A DNA stretch of 18,275 nt from Firmicutes bacterium UBA6648 (GTDB lineage: Bacteria > Bacillota > Clostridia > Peptostreptococcales > Anaerovoracaceae). Numbering within the stretch: the stretch's first letter is position 1; each line of letters opens with the position of its first letter. The stretch is from positions 1-18,275 of the forward strand of contig DKLE01000080.1 of NCBI GenBank assembly GCA_002455605.1. Reading direction: 5' to 3'. A program made the position numbers and the translations under genes. Positions 1 to 6,856 of the stretch are shown here, piece after piece. The notes below the pieces were generated by a model. The model did no database searches, was not told where the DNA came from, and saw only the letters and a program-made list of their open reading frames with translations.

Positions 1-313
1 CTGTATGTGTCCCATCAATCATTCCCATATTAATAATATTTATACGAATATTCTTGCCCAATGCGTCTTCAATAAACATAATACCGTCTTTTATTGTTCC
101 GCAAAGTCTGTCCAGCTTAGATACAACTAACGTGTCTCCTCCATACATATTGCTGACGCATTCCCTTAATATAGGCCTGCTCTTTGGGTCATCATATTTT
201 TCAATTATTATTTCAGCACTGGGATATCGTTGTTTTATCAGTTTTGTCTGTTCTTCTATTGAATTTGCTTCAAATTGTCCTCTTACTGAAACACTGGCAT
301 ATCCATAAATCAT
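1..313 (-). CDS. Serine recombinase (resolvase/invertase family), N-terminal part, cut by window edge
   Basis: The first 104 codons of a site-specific serine recombinase are visible; the frame stays open to the left edge. The N-terminus reads MIYGYASVS, matching the family's GYARVS with the nucleophilic serine at residue 9. It continues with SIEEQ, SRPILRE, GDTLVVSKLDRL (residues 59-70) and NMGMID, all typical landmarks of the resolvase catalytic domain. The ATG at 313 has an AGGAAAGG ribosome binding site about 9 bases upstream and a consensus promoter. Two conserved arginines of the active site appear replaced: the R of GYARVS is Ser7, and the R of LDRLGR is Gly72. Family membership is clear; catalytic competence and the C-terminal DNA-binding part cannot be judged here. 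It is probably an accessory or mobile-element gene beside core sporulation genes. Confidence 0.85.
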   Translation of the reverse strand, partial: MIYGYASVSVRGQFEANSIEEQTKLIKQRYPSAEIIIEKYDDPKSRPILRECVSNMYGGDTLVVSKLDRLCGTIKDGIMFIEDALGKNIRINIINMGMIDGTHT

Positions 314-367
314 TTATATCAACCTTTCCTATTTTTGACTATAAGTTTTGACACATAAGGTTCTTTA

Positions 368-396
368 ATTATACAATTTTTCGTAAATACTGTCAA
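368..396 (-). promoter_or_regulatory. Consensus vegetative promoter of the serine recombinase
   Basis: On the minus strand there is TTGACA (391-396), a 17-base spacer, and TATAAT (368-373). Both hexamers match the sigma-A consensus perfectly and the spacing is ideal. The start codon lies 55 bases beyond the -10 box. Confidence 0.8.
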
Positions 397-491
397 CAGA
401 GAAATAAATGAGGAGTATTATAGAGAATTATCGCTGTTTATGCTGAATCTATTGACCATAATAAAATTATGTCGAATATTTTAGATGAATT

Positions 492-531
492 AAAAGAGTC
501 CTTTTCTACTTTTATATGAAAGGACCCTTTT
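492..531 (-). terminator. Intrinsic terminator-like hairpin downstream of the small ORF
   Basis: The inverted repeat has arms at 492-505 and 518-531. They pair over about 13 positions with one A/C mismatch and a 12-base loop. Read on the minus strand the second arm ends in CTCTTTTAATT, giving a short U-run. It sits 39 bases after the stop of the small gene at 570-695 and probably ends its transcript. On the plus strand it could also work weakly. Confidence 0.55.
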
Positions 532-569
532 AAGCTAAATCAGTATTATTGAACAGTTTTCTCTATCCA

Positions 570-695
570 TTATTTTTCATATGCCAATATAACAATATCT
601 TTTCCTTCTTTAGTCTTAATTTGTCTTTGTACACTATTAAGAGCTTCAATGTCTTCTGATGAAATGTCAGCAAAATTCATATCTTTTATATTCAT
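570..695 (-). CDS. Small hypothetical protein, 41 aa
   Basis: A short open frame that I do not recognise. The translation starts MNIKDMNFADISSEDIEALN and ends with GKDIVILAYEK, then TAA. It is acidic in the first half and basic in the middle, with no signal peptide or membrane segment. An AAAGGAG ribosome binding site lies 8 bases before the ATG at 695. An in-frame ATG at 701 is also possible but sits only 2 bases from that site. The unit is isolated: a terminator-like hairpin follows it (492-531), and another lies between it and spo0A upstream (788-837). The strong ribosome binding site and the protein-like composition support a real gene; function is unknown. It could be a regulatory or leader-type peptide, but nothing in the sequence proves that. 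Confidence 0.55.
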   Translation of the reverse strand: MNIKDMNFADISSEDIEALNSVQRQIKTKEGKDIVILAYEK

Positions 696-787
696 ATTCA
701 TTTCTCCTTTCACTATTTAAATTTACTAATAGATTATGTAATTCCTTTAAAGATATACTTTACATTGGGTAGTTCAATTTCATATAA

Positions 788-837
788 AAACTCCCTTTAT
801 TTAATTGGAATTTTAATCCAATTAATAAAAGGAGTTT
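788..837 (-). terminator. Long AT-rich hairpin, probable spo0A terminator
   Basis: Arms at 788-809 and 817-837 (22 and 21 bases) are nearly perfect complements, with one bulged base, one weak pair, and a 7-base loop. On the minus strand the 3' arm runs into GTTTTTATATG, giving a U-run, so it can end transcription from spo0A about 110 bases after its stop. It is the only strong structure in 702-944; the rest of that stretch is AT-rich and holds nothing else I can support. Confidence 0.65.
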
Positions 838-944
838 AGCTTGTAAAATACATTTCATAGGTTTCCGGAAATCATTATAGATTTATACAAAAAAACCCAT
901 CACATGAATTTTCTATTTTCTGTTATAAATATGATAAATGAATA

Positions 945-1745
945 TTAAGAAATTTTACGTTCCAATCTCAATTTATCTGCTATGATTGCAATAAATTCCG
1001 AATTTGTAGGTTTTCCTTTATCGTTATGTACTGTATACCCGAATAAATTATTTATCGTTTCAATTTTACCTCTGTTCCATGCGACTTCAATGGCATGACG
1101 TATAGCCCGCTCTACCCTGCTTGGTGTCGTGTTATTCAGCTTTGCTATTGCCGGATATAATTCCTTAGTAACTGCACCAAGTAAATCCATATCTTCCACC
1201 ACCATAGTAATTGCATCTCTCAAATACTGGTATCCCTTGATGTGAGCAGGAACACCAACCTCATGAATGATATTAGTAATATCAACTTCTAAATCATTAC
1301 TGGTTTTTTCTGTGTTATTGTTGACCACCGTTCGTATGCTGGTCAGTTTTCCAGTTCCATCTTCAAGCTCTTCACCGAAGAGCTGATTGATTCTTTTTGA
1401 CAAAACGCCTAGATTAAATGGTTTCACCAGATAATATTCTGCTCCTAATTTTGTTGCTTTCTGAGTAATCGATTCTTGTCCCACTGCGGACAGCATGATG
1501 GTTTTCGGATATTTTGGTAATTCCATGTTATTTATGCTCTCTAAAACACCAAGCCCATCAAGGTGCGGCATAATCATGTCTAGAATCAGAACATCCGGTA
1601 AATACTTTTTTACGCAGTCCACAGTTTGTATTCCATCATTTGCTACAAAGGTAATATCAATATTTTCCTGCTCTGTGAAATAATCGCTCAGAATTTCGCA
1701 AAAATCCTTATTATCATCTGCAATTCCGATACTAATTTTTGTCAT
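945..1745 (-). CDS. spo0A: Spo0A, sporulation master response regulator
   Basis: Phosphorylation-activated transcription factor that commits the cell to sporulation. The receiver domain (residues 1-120) carries the acidic pair D10/D11, the phospho-acceptor D56 in VLILDMIMP, S86 and K108. After a variable linker (about 121-150), the Spo0A-specific DNA-binding domain fills the rest. It includes the stretch SRVERAIRHAIEVAW and ends LRLERKIS. The length (266 aa) is standard. I chose ATG 1745 because the GGGGG ribosome binding site at 1753-1757 is 7 bases away; a GTG at 1748 is in frame but too close. It follows spoIVB by about 130 bases, the order widely conserved in spore formers. The gap holds an inverted repeat, and tandem 0A boxes overlap the end of spoIVB, suggesting autoregulation. 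Confidence 0.97.
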   Translation of the reverse strand: MTKISIGIADDNKDFCEILSDYFTEQENIDITFVANDGIQTVDCVKKYLPDVLILDMIMPHLDGLGVLESINNMELPKYPKTIMLSAVGQESITQKATKLGAEYYLVKPFNLGVLSKRINQLFGEELEDGTGKLTSIRTVVNNNTEKTSNDLEVDITNIIHEVGVPAHIKGYQYLRDAITMVVEDMDLLGAVTKELYPAIAKLNNTTPSRVERAIRHAIEVAWNRGKIETINNLFGYTVHNDKGKPTNSEFIAIIADKLRLERKIS

Positions 1746-1765
1746 CACATATCCCCCTTAATTTC

Positions 1766-1789
1766 ATAATAATCCACATAGATTATTAT
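1766..1789 (-). repeat. Perfect 9-bp inverted repeat in the spo0A leader
   Basis: ATAATAATC (1766-1774) and GATTATTAT (1781-1789) form a perfect 9-base-pair inverted repeat with a 6-base loop. It lies only about 8 bases upstream of the spo0A ribosome binding site. It could fold in the mRNA or act as a DNA operator; it has no U-run, so it is not a terminator. Confidence 0.55.
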
Positions 1790-1878
1790 ATTCTTTAGCA
1801 ATACTCCAGCATCTATTAATTTATACTTTTTCTGTAACTTATGCAACATAAATTATCAGAAAATATGCACAAGTTATG

Positions 1879-2970
1879 TCATTCGTCGACACGCTTCGAC
1901 ATCTGCTCTTGCAGCATCCACTCTATGAATATGCCATAGCCTTTCTCCGGATTGTTGACAAATACATGAGTTACGGCTCCTACCAGCCTGCCGTTTTGTA
2001 TAATCGGACTGCCGCTCATGCCTTGAACAATCCCTCCACTTTTCTTCAAAAGTCTTTCATCTGTAACCTTAATTGTCATACTTTTTGTACCCGGTTTTAC
2101 CTGTCTGTTTACTTTTTCAATTTCAATCTCAAAGCATTCGACTTGATTGTTATCCAATGTTGTTAAAATATAAGCCGGTCCTACCTTTACCGAATCCTGA
2201 TAACCTATGGGCAGCGGCTTATCATAAAAAGGATGGTCAATTTTTCCATATAAATTGCCAAAAATACCGAATTCAGAATTTTTCTCTAGGCTTCCAAGAG
2301 GATCATCCGCCTCATAGAATATTCCTCGAATTTCTCCCGGATCCCCTGCCCGGCCTTGCTTTACCGATTCAACCTTGGAATTCACCAATTCCCCTTCTGC
2401 TACAGGAAGAATCGCGGAAGTTTCCGGATCTGTTATTGCATGGCCTAATGCTCCGTAGCAATTATTTTGCGGATCATAATAAGTTAAAGTTCCAATACCC
2501 GCCGTCTTGTCTTTCACCCATATGCCCAATTTGTACATATTGTCTGCCTTTGCCACAACAGGTGTCAAACTTATCTCTATTATATCATTTTTTCTCTGAA
2601 GCTTCAGCAGTACTTCTCCCCTAATTTTATTTACTACATTTTGTACTTCTGCGGCCCGATAAACTTTTTGACCATTTATCTCTAATATTGTATCACCAAT
2701 TTGCAATCCAGACAATAATCCCGGATTAACAACTTCTCCTGTGATGGTTTCAATCTCCTGAAGACCAACAATTAAAACGCCTTTTACGTCCATTTTCACG
2801 CCCACTGATTGGCCTCCAGGCATTAAAACTTTCTCTGTCACCACATTAATCGCTGCAGGCGCCGGCTGCTCCTTATGTTTTACAGCTAAAGAAACACCTG
2901 TAATAACAGCAATTAATATAACAAACACGCATAAACTTTTGACAATTCCATGTACTCTCTTTGTTTCCAT
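1879..2970 (-). CDS. spoIVB: SpoIVB, forespore-secreted serine peptidase (S55 family)
   Basis: Protease secreted from the forespore into the intermembrane space, where it triggers pro-sigma-K activation in the mother cell. Layout: an N-terminal membrane segment at about residues 11-30, a PDZ domain at about 60-135 (GLLSGLQIGDTILEINGQ is its core), then the SpoIVB peptidase domain from about 145. The catalytic triad fits H177 (YGALGHAIT), D304 (KVTDERLL) and S319 (QGMSGSPI). The spacings H to S of 142 and D to S of 15 match those of the Bacillus enzyme (H236, D363, S378). Length 363 aa is somewhat short against Bacillus (about 425) but complete. Its ribosome binding site TAGGAG overlaps the stop codon of the upstream bofC-like gene, 14 bases away, so the two are likely translated from one mRNA. 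Confidence 0.96.
   Translation of the reverse strand: METKRVHGIVKSLCVFVILIAVITGVSLAVKHKEQPAPAAINVVTEKVLMPGGQSVGVKMDVKGVLIVGLQEIETITGEVVNPGLLSGLQIGDTILEINGQKVYRAAEVQNVVNKIRGEVLLKLQRKNDIIEISLTPVVAKADNMYKLGIWVKDKTAGIGTLTYYDPQNNCYGALGHAITDPETSAILPVAEGELVNSKVESVKQGRAGDPGEIRGIFYEADDPLGSLEKNSEFGIFGNLYGKIDHPFYDKPLPIGYQDSVKVGPAYILTTLDNNQVECFEIEIEKVNRQVKPGTKSMTIKVTDERLLKKSGGIVQGMSGSPIIQNGRLVGAVTHVFVNNPEKGYGIFIEWMLQEQMSKRVDE
1885..1901 (-). promoter_or_regulatory. Tandem Spo0A boxes upstream of spo0A
   Basis: On the minus strand TGTCGAA (1895-1901, exact match to the 0A box core) is followed by TGTCGAC (1885-1891, six of seven). Their starts are exactly 10 bp apart, the phasing used by the Spo0A DNA-binding domain on tandem boxes such as those at abrB. 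They sit inside the last codons of spoIVB, about 140-155 bp upstream of spo0A. Autoregulation of spo0A is the likely role, but the sites also encode spoIVB residues, so chance is possible. Confidence 0.5.
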
Positions 2971-2984
2971 AAAGCAAATTACTC

Positions 2985-3449
2985 CTAGCTTTCAAAGTCT
3001 TGTAATAATTCTAATAATTCATCCTCCGACTTTACCTCTACCCCTTCCGAAAACAATTCCTGATCATCTTCGCTGAGCAGGGAATAAAGAATATCCGTAC
3101 TTCTCAATAAATGCTCTTTGCCATTTTTATCATACTGATACACTTTTATAATCCCATCGGATTCCTTAACTAAATAATATTCACCCAATTGATTTTCTTG
3201 AACATTATTATCAGAATTTAACGTATTATTTTCAGAAACAATGTCGTTGTCCTCCTCATTATCGTCAATATCCTTGTTATTCATCTTTTGTTCTACTGTT
3301 TGTTTAACATTTGCGCTGATATTTTGATTTTCTTTCTCATCTCCCGGTGACATCAGCAGACTACTCATTAAATATCCAATGCCCAATATGGCAACTAAAG
3401 CGATATAGAATTCTTTTCGCTTTACTAAACTCTTTTTTCTTGTAAACAT
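2985..3449 (-). CDS. BofC-like membrane-anchored protein (SpoIVB regulator candidate)
   Basis: 154-residue protein with a basic N-terminus, one membrane segment (about residues 15-33), an Asn/Asp/Glu-rich low-complexity linker (about 36-88), and a small C-terminal domain (about 89-154). That domain starts GEYYLVKESDGIIKVYQYD and ends DELLELLQDFES. It resembles the BofC C-terminal domain, whose usual pattern is YVLKEYNG..AV, then a short strand region and a closing LLEDF/Y-S. In Bacillus, BofC restrains SpoIVB, so the position directly upstream of spoIVB, with the spoIVB ribosome binding site overlapping its stop, supports a role in the same checkpoint. The BofC N-terminal domain is absent and the anchor shows no clear signal-peptidase site. 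The assignment rests on pattern resemblance plus context. Confidence 0.6.
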   Translation of the reverse strand: MFTRKKSLVKRKEFYIALVAILGIGYLMSSLLMSPGDEKENQNISANVKQTVEQKMNNKDIDDNEEDNDIVSENNTLNSDNNVQENQLGEYYLVKESDGIIKVYQYDKNGKEHLLRSTDILYSLLSEDDQELFSEGVEVKSEDELLELLQDFES

Positions 3450-3492
3450 AAAACCACCTCTTACTAGGATAGTTTTAACAGAATTACCTATT

Positions 3493-4230
3493 TTAAACCG
3501 TAATTTTATTTTTTAGCTTATTAAAAGTTTTTTCTCCTATACCGCTGACGTTCATCAGCTCTTCCGTTTTTTTAAATTTCCCCTTTTCTTCCCTGTACAT
3601 TAGGATCTTTTCAGCTGTTGAAGGCCCTATTCCGTTAATGGTTTGTAATTCTTCTGAACTTGCTGTATTGATGTTAATCTCATGTTCTGCGCTTGCAAGA
3701 TTCTTTTGTCCATAGCGATCGGAAGCATTTGTTATTGAAGCGGCTTTATTATTTTGAATGGACTGCTGGTTTATATCATCAGCGATTTGCTCTTTAGTCA
3801 AAACAGTTATTTTATCTTCGTCTCTTAAAACCTGAGCTAAATTCAAATTGCTGATGTCAGCATCCGCCTTCAGTCCTCCTGCAAGCTCTATCACTTCATA
3901 AACTCTTGTTCCTTCCTTCACCTCATAAACATAAGGATTTTTCACTGCTCCGGAGATATCTATGTAAATTTTCTCAATCTTATCTTTTTTTTGCTCCTCC
4001 TTAGCAATTAAATCCTTATCCGAATCCTCTACGCTCTCTTCTTCAAGCTGGAACTGCTTATCACTATTATTAATTAGAGTAAATTCATCCCCCTTATCCT
4101 TGTAATCCCGGATACAAAAAACAAAAAAAGCAGCTGTAAATAGTACGAAACCTACAGCTACCTTAATAATAATTTTTTTGTGATACCGAACAAAATTTTC
4201 AATATAATCCCTGTTTAAGAAACTCTTCAT
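3493..4230 (-). CDS. comEA: ComEA-type DNA-binding competence protein
   Basis: Membrane-anchored DNA receptor used in natural transformation; it binds incoming double-stranded DNA outside the membrane. One membrane helix lies at about residues 20-40. A charged linker follows, then an SLBB domain at about 87-136 (IYIDISGAVKNPYVYEVKEG onward), a second flexible linker, and a helix-hairpin-helix pair at about 184-245. The latter shows ININTASSEEL, INGIGPSTAEKI and VSGIGEKTFNKL, the standard ComEA pattern. The length (245 aa) is normal. The ribosome binding site GAGGGGG is 5 bases from the ATG. It is the first gene after a strong promoter (4280-4308) and precedes the bofC-like gene by 43 bases and then spoIVB. 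No comEB or comEC is present in this window. Confidence 0.92.
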   Translation of the reverse strand: MKSFLNRDYIENFVRYHKKIIIKVAVGFVLFTAAFFVFCIRDYKDKGDEFTLINNSDKQFQLEEESVEDSDKDLIAKEEQKKDKIEKIYIDISGAVKNPYVYEVKEGTRVYEVIELAGGLKADADISNLNLAQVLRDEDKITVLTKEQIADDINQQSIQNNKAASITNASDRYGQKNLASAEHEININTASSEELQTINGIGPSTAEKILMYREEKGKFKKTEELMNVSGIGEKTFNKLKNKITV

Positions 4231-4279
4231 AAAATCCCCCTCATGTAAAACAAATACATTTTTTACTTATATTTACTTT

Positions 4280-4308
4280 ATTTTACATATAAATTTTATT
4301 AATGTCAA
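4280..4308 (-). promoter_or_regulatory. Strong vegetative promoter for comEA (and downstream spore genes)
   Basis: Minus strand: TTGACA (4303-4308), 17-base spacer, TAAAAT (4280-4285). The -35 box is perfect and the -10 box is five of six. It lies in the 92-base gap after the DUF2344 gene, about 50 bases before the comEA start, and could feed the bofC-like gene and spoIVB by read-through. I see no forespore-type promoter that I can defend. Confidence 0.75.
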
Positions 4309-4322
4309 TTGTTTTTATGGAA

Positions 4323-5009
4323 TTATATGGTAAACTTATTACTGAAAATAATTTTTTTCCTCATCACTTCTATATCATATCTGGGAACATCCTGCTTAAA
4401 GAATGTAGTTATAGCTTCAATGAGCAGTTCCGGACTCAGATTTGATTCACTTCCTGCATCCAAAACAGTATGAACAATCGTTCGTTCTCCTGGGGAAGCA
4501 AAGGTTATTTCTTTAATTTTATTCTTTATGTCTACCTCAACCAGTTCCTTTGATTTTTTCTGTTTCTTCTTCACAAAAATATGTTCCTGAGAAAGAAAAT
4601 CGCAACAGGCTTCTTGGCAGTCTTTTCCACTAAAAGCCTTTAATCCAAAAGGCAAATCGACTATATATTCTGCAGCAACCGTCAATGCGGCTAAGGATCG
4701 CCCTTCTTCTCCATATTCTACACATCCAAGAATTTTCAACCCTTCCGGCATAATCATTTTTAATCGATTCATCACGTCATCCGCTGACATTTTCTCTGAA
4801 ACCTCAAATTCCAACAATTCATAGATACTGGAATAACCCAAAGAAAGAGGTTGAGCAAAACCCATCTTTGGATGGGGATTAAAGCCCTGGGAATAATTTA
4901 GTTTAATACCTGCACGTTTAAAGCTTCTTTTAAAAAAACGCAATAAATCCAAATGTGACGTATATTTGAAATAATTTTCTTTGGAGAATTTTAGTACATA
5001 CTTAGCCAT
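4323..5009 (-). CDS. TIGR03936 / DUF2344 protein, partner of the radical-SAM enzyme
   Basis: 228-residue protein of the DUF2344 family, known as a 'radical SAM-linked protein'. The family's N-terminal pattern is clear: KYVLKFSKENYFKYTSHLDL, then RAGIKLNYSQGFNPHPKMGF and QPLSLGYSS. No enzymatic motif is evident and the biochemical role is unknown. I placed the start at ATG 5009, not 27 bases further upstream, because GGAGGG lies 5 bases before it and the family begins with this lysine/tyrosine stretch. The ATG overlaps the end of the radical-SAM gene by 8 bases, a strong sign of translational coupling. In some bacteria the two are fused into one polypeptide, so the products probably act together. 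Confidence 0.9.
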   Translation of the reverse strand: MAKYVLKFSKENYFKYTSHLDLLRFFKRSFKRAGIKLNYSQGFNPHPKMGFAQPLSLGYSSIYELLEFEVSEKMSADDVMNRLKMIMPEGLKILGCVEYGEEGRSLAALTVAAEYIVDLPFGLKAFSGKDCQEACCDFLSQEHIFVKKKQKKSKELVEVDIKNKIKEITFASPGERTIVHTVLDAGSESNLSPELLIEAITTFFKQDVPRYDIEVMRKKIIFSNKFTI

Positions 5010-6849
5010 TGATACCCTCCATTTCACATTTAACATTCTTATTCATGCCGCACCCAACACAACCTGTTCTGCAATCTTGTGTTGTCTCCTCCTTTTTTGC
5101 CCGTTCATTTTCTTTCATCAGAAATTCCTTTGTTACCCCGCAGTCAATCATATCCCAAGGCAAAATTTCATCATAGCTTCTCTCTCTGGTGGTATAAAAA
5201 CATTTATCGATTCCTGTTTCTTCGAAAGCTTTCATCCATGCATCATATTTAAAATGCTCCGTCCAGCCGTCAAATTTACATCCCAATTCAAAGGCTCGGA
5301 CTAAAACCTTTGAAACACGTCTGTCTCCTCTTGCAAATACGGCCTCTAGAACGCTGGTCTTTGTGCCGTGATAGTTAAAAGTCACTCCTTTTACAGGCCT
5401 TAACTTGTCTTTGAGGTAATGATGCTTTTCACTGAATTGCTCTGGCGAGTCCTGAGCCATCCACTGAAAAGGAGTATGCGCTTTCGGAACAAAATTTGAA
5501 ACACTAATCGTTACGTTAAACCTGCCTTTACCGTTTATTCTTCTGTTCATTTCTACAATATTGGAGGCTATTTCATAAATACCATCTAAATCGTCAAAGG
5601 TTTCTGTGGGAAGTCCATTCATAAAATACAATTTTATATTTTTCCATCCCAATTCCAATGCCTGTTCTACAGAATTATATATGTTCTCTTCTGTAATACA
5701 CTTATTAATCACATCCCTCAGTCTTTGAGAGCCTGCCTCCGGAGCAAACGTCAGCCCAGATTTTTTATATCCCTGAATTTCTTCTAATACCTTAAAAGAA
5801 AAGGAATCCAATCTCAGAGACGGAAGAGACAAAGAGACATTACGCCCCTTGCACATATGCATCAAATTGGTAGCTAATTCTTCAAATTTCGAATAGTCAC
5901 TGGTAGATAAGGATAAGAGTGACAATTCCTCATGTCCTGTGTTTTCCAACTGTTCTTCAACAATCTCCTCAATCAAAGCCATTCGGCGTTCTCTAATCGG
6001 CCGGTAGATGATACCAGCCTGACAAAAACGGCATCCTCTGGTACATCCTCTGAAAGTTTCCACAACCGATCGATCGTGCACGGTTTCAATAAAAGGAACA
6101 ATGGGCTTCACTGGAAATGGAGCTGCATTCAAATCTGGTACAATGCACCGTAAAATTTTATCCGGTGCTTCCTCATACAGCTTGTCCACTCTGCAAATCT
6201 GCCCGTTTTCAGCATATACGGGCTCATAAAATTTAGGGATATACACTCCCTGCAATTTAACAATTCTTTTATAGAATTCTTCCCTGCTTTCTCCTGCCTT
6301 GTTGGAAATCTGATATTCATTGAATAGTTGAATCAGAATTTCCTCTCCGTCACCGATTAAAAATATATCTATAATATCCGCCAAGGGTTCCGGATTATAT
6401 GCACATGGTCCGCCTGCAATAATAATGGGGTGAGTCTCATTTCTGTCCTCCCGAAGCAGCGGTATACCACCCAAATCTAAAATATTTAAAATATTTGTAA
6501 ACGAAAGTTCATATTGAAGGGTAAAACCTAAGAAATCCATCGTGTTGATAGGAGTTTTTGTCTCTAAGGTAAAAAGAGGAATTTCTTCCTGTCTTAACAG
6601 TTCTTCCATGTCTAAGCCCGGGCAAAACACTCGTTCACAAAAAATATCTCTTTCTTTGTTGAGTATATTATATAAAATTTGGATGCCTAAATAAGACATA
6701 CCGATCTCGTAAGTATCCGGAAATGCAAAGCAAAATCTTGTCATATCCTCCGTTATTTCTTTGTTAACAGAATTCAGCTCTCCTCCGATATATCTGGCTG
6801 GTTTCTCCACTCTTTTCAGTATGTTGTCTAAATTCGTATTAAAGTTCAT
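5002..6849 (-). CDS. Radical-SAM protein of the TIGR03960 family
   Basis: 615-residue radical S-adenosylmethionine enzyme of unknown substrate. An N-terminal B12-binding-like fold (about residues 20-190) contains AGGPCAYNPEPLADIIDIFL but no DxHxxG cobalamin motif. The radical-SAM core follows, with the 4Fe-4S ligands C269, C273 and C276 in FRGCTRGCRFCQAG. The tail carries a second cysteine group, C593, C597 and C600 with C608 nearby, in the same CxxxCxxC spacing. Family members are usually next to, or fused with, DUF2344; here that gene follows with an 8-base overlap. In several bacteria the pair lies near the rplU-rpmA-obg cluster, as here. A role in RNA or protein modification is often suspected but is not shown by the sequence. 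Confidence 0.92.
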   Translation of the reverse strand: MNFNTNLDNILKRVEKPARYIGGELNSVNKEITEDMTRFCFAFPDTYEIGMSYLGIQILYNILNKERDIFCERVFCPGLDMEELLRQEEIPLFTLETKTPINTMDFLGFTLQYELSFTNILNILDLGGIPLLREDRNETHPIIIAGGPCAYNPEPLADIIDIFLIGDGEEILIQLFNEYQISNKAGESREEFYKRIVKLQGVYIPKFYEPVYAENGQICRVDKLYEEAPDKILRCIVPDLNAAPFPVKPIVPFIETVHDRSVVETFRGCTRGCRFCQAGIIYRPIRERRMALIEEIVEEQLENTGHEELSLLSLSTSDYSKFEELATNLMHMCKGRNVSLSLPSLRLDSFSFKVLEEIQGYKKSGLTFAPEAGSQRLRDVINKCITEENIYNSVEQALELGWKNIKLYFMNGLPTETFDDLDGIYEIASNIVEMNRRINGKGRFNVTISVSNFVPKAHTPFQWMAQDSPEQFSEKHHYLKDKLRPVKGVTFNYHGTKTSVLEAVFARGDRRVSKVLVRAFELGCKFDGWTEHFKYDAWMKAFEETGIDKCFYTTRERSYDEILPWDMIDCGVTKEFLMKENERAKKEETTQDCRTGCVGCGMNKNVKCEMEGING

Positions 6850-6856
6850 TCAGCTC

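Noticed and set aside
54..308. Plus-strand open frame of 84 codons
   Set aside because: It is antisense to the serine recombinase, whose minus-strand frame has clear family motifs.
430..520. Plus-strand fragment reading AESIDHNKIMSNILDELKES near a hairpin, possibly a decayed gene
   Set aside because: It has no start with a ribosome binding site and stops in frame just upstream; too short to call a pseudogene.
760..790. Tiny minus-strand frame MKLNYPM after GGGAG
   Set aside because: Seven codons only, and the GGGAG belongs to the terminator stem.
1790..1878. Possible vegetative or sigma-H promoters for spo0A
   Set aside because: Candidates such as ATGACA with GATAAT have a 19-base spacer, and no sigma-H pair has correct spacing; not good enough to list.
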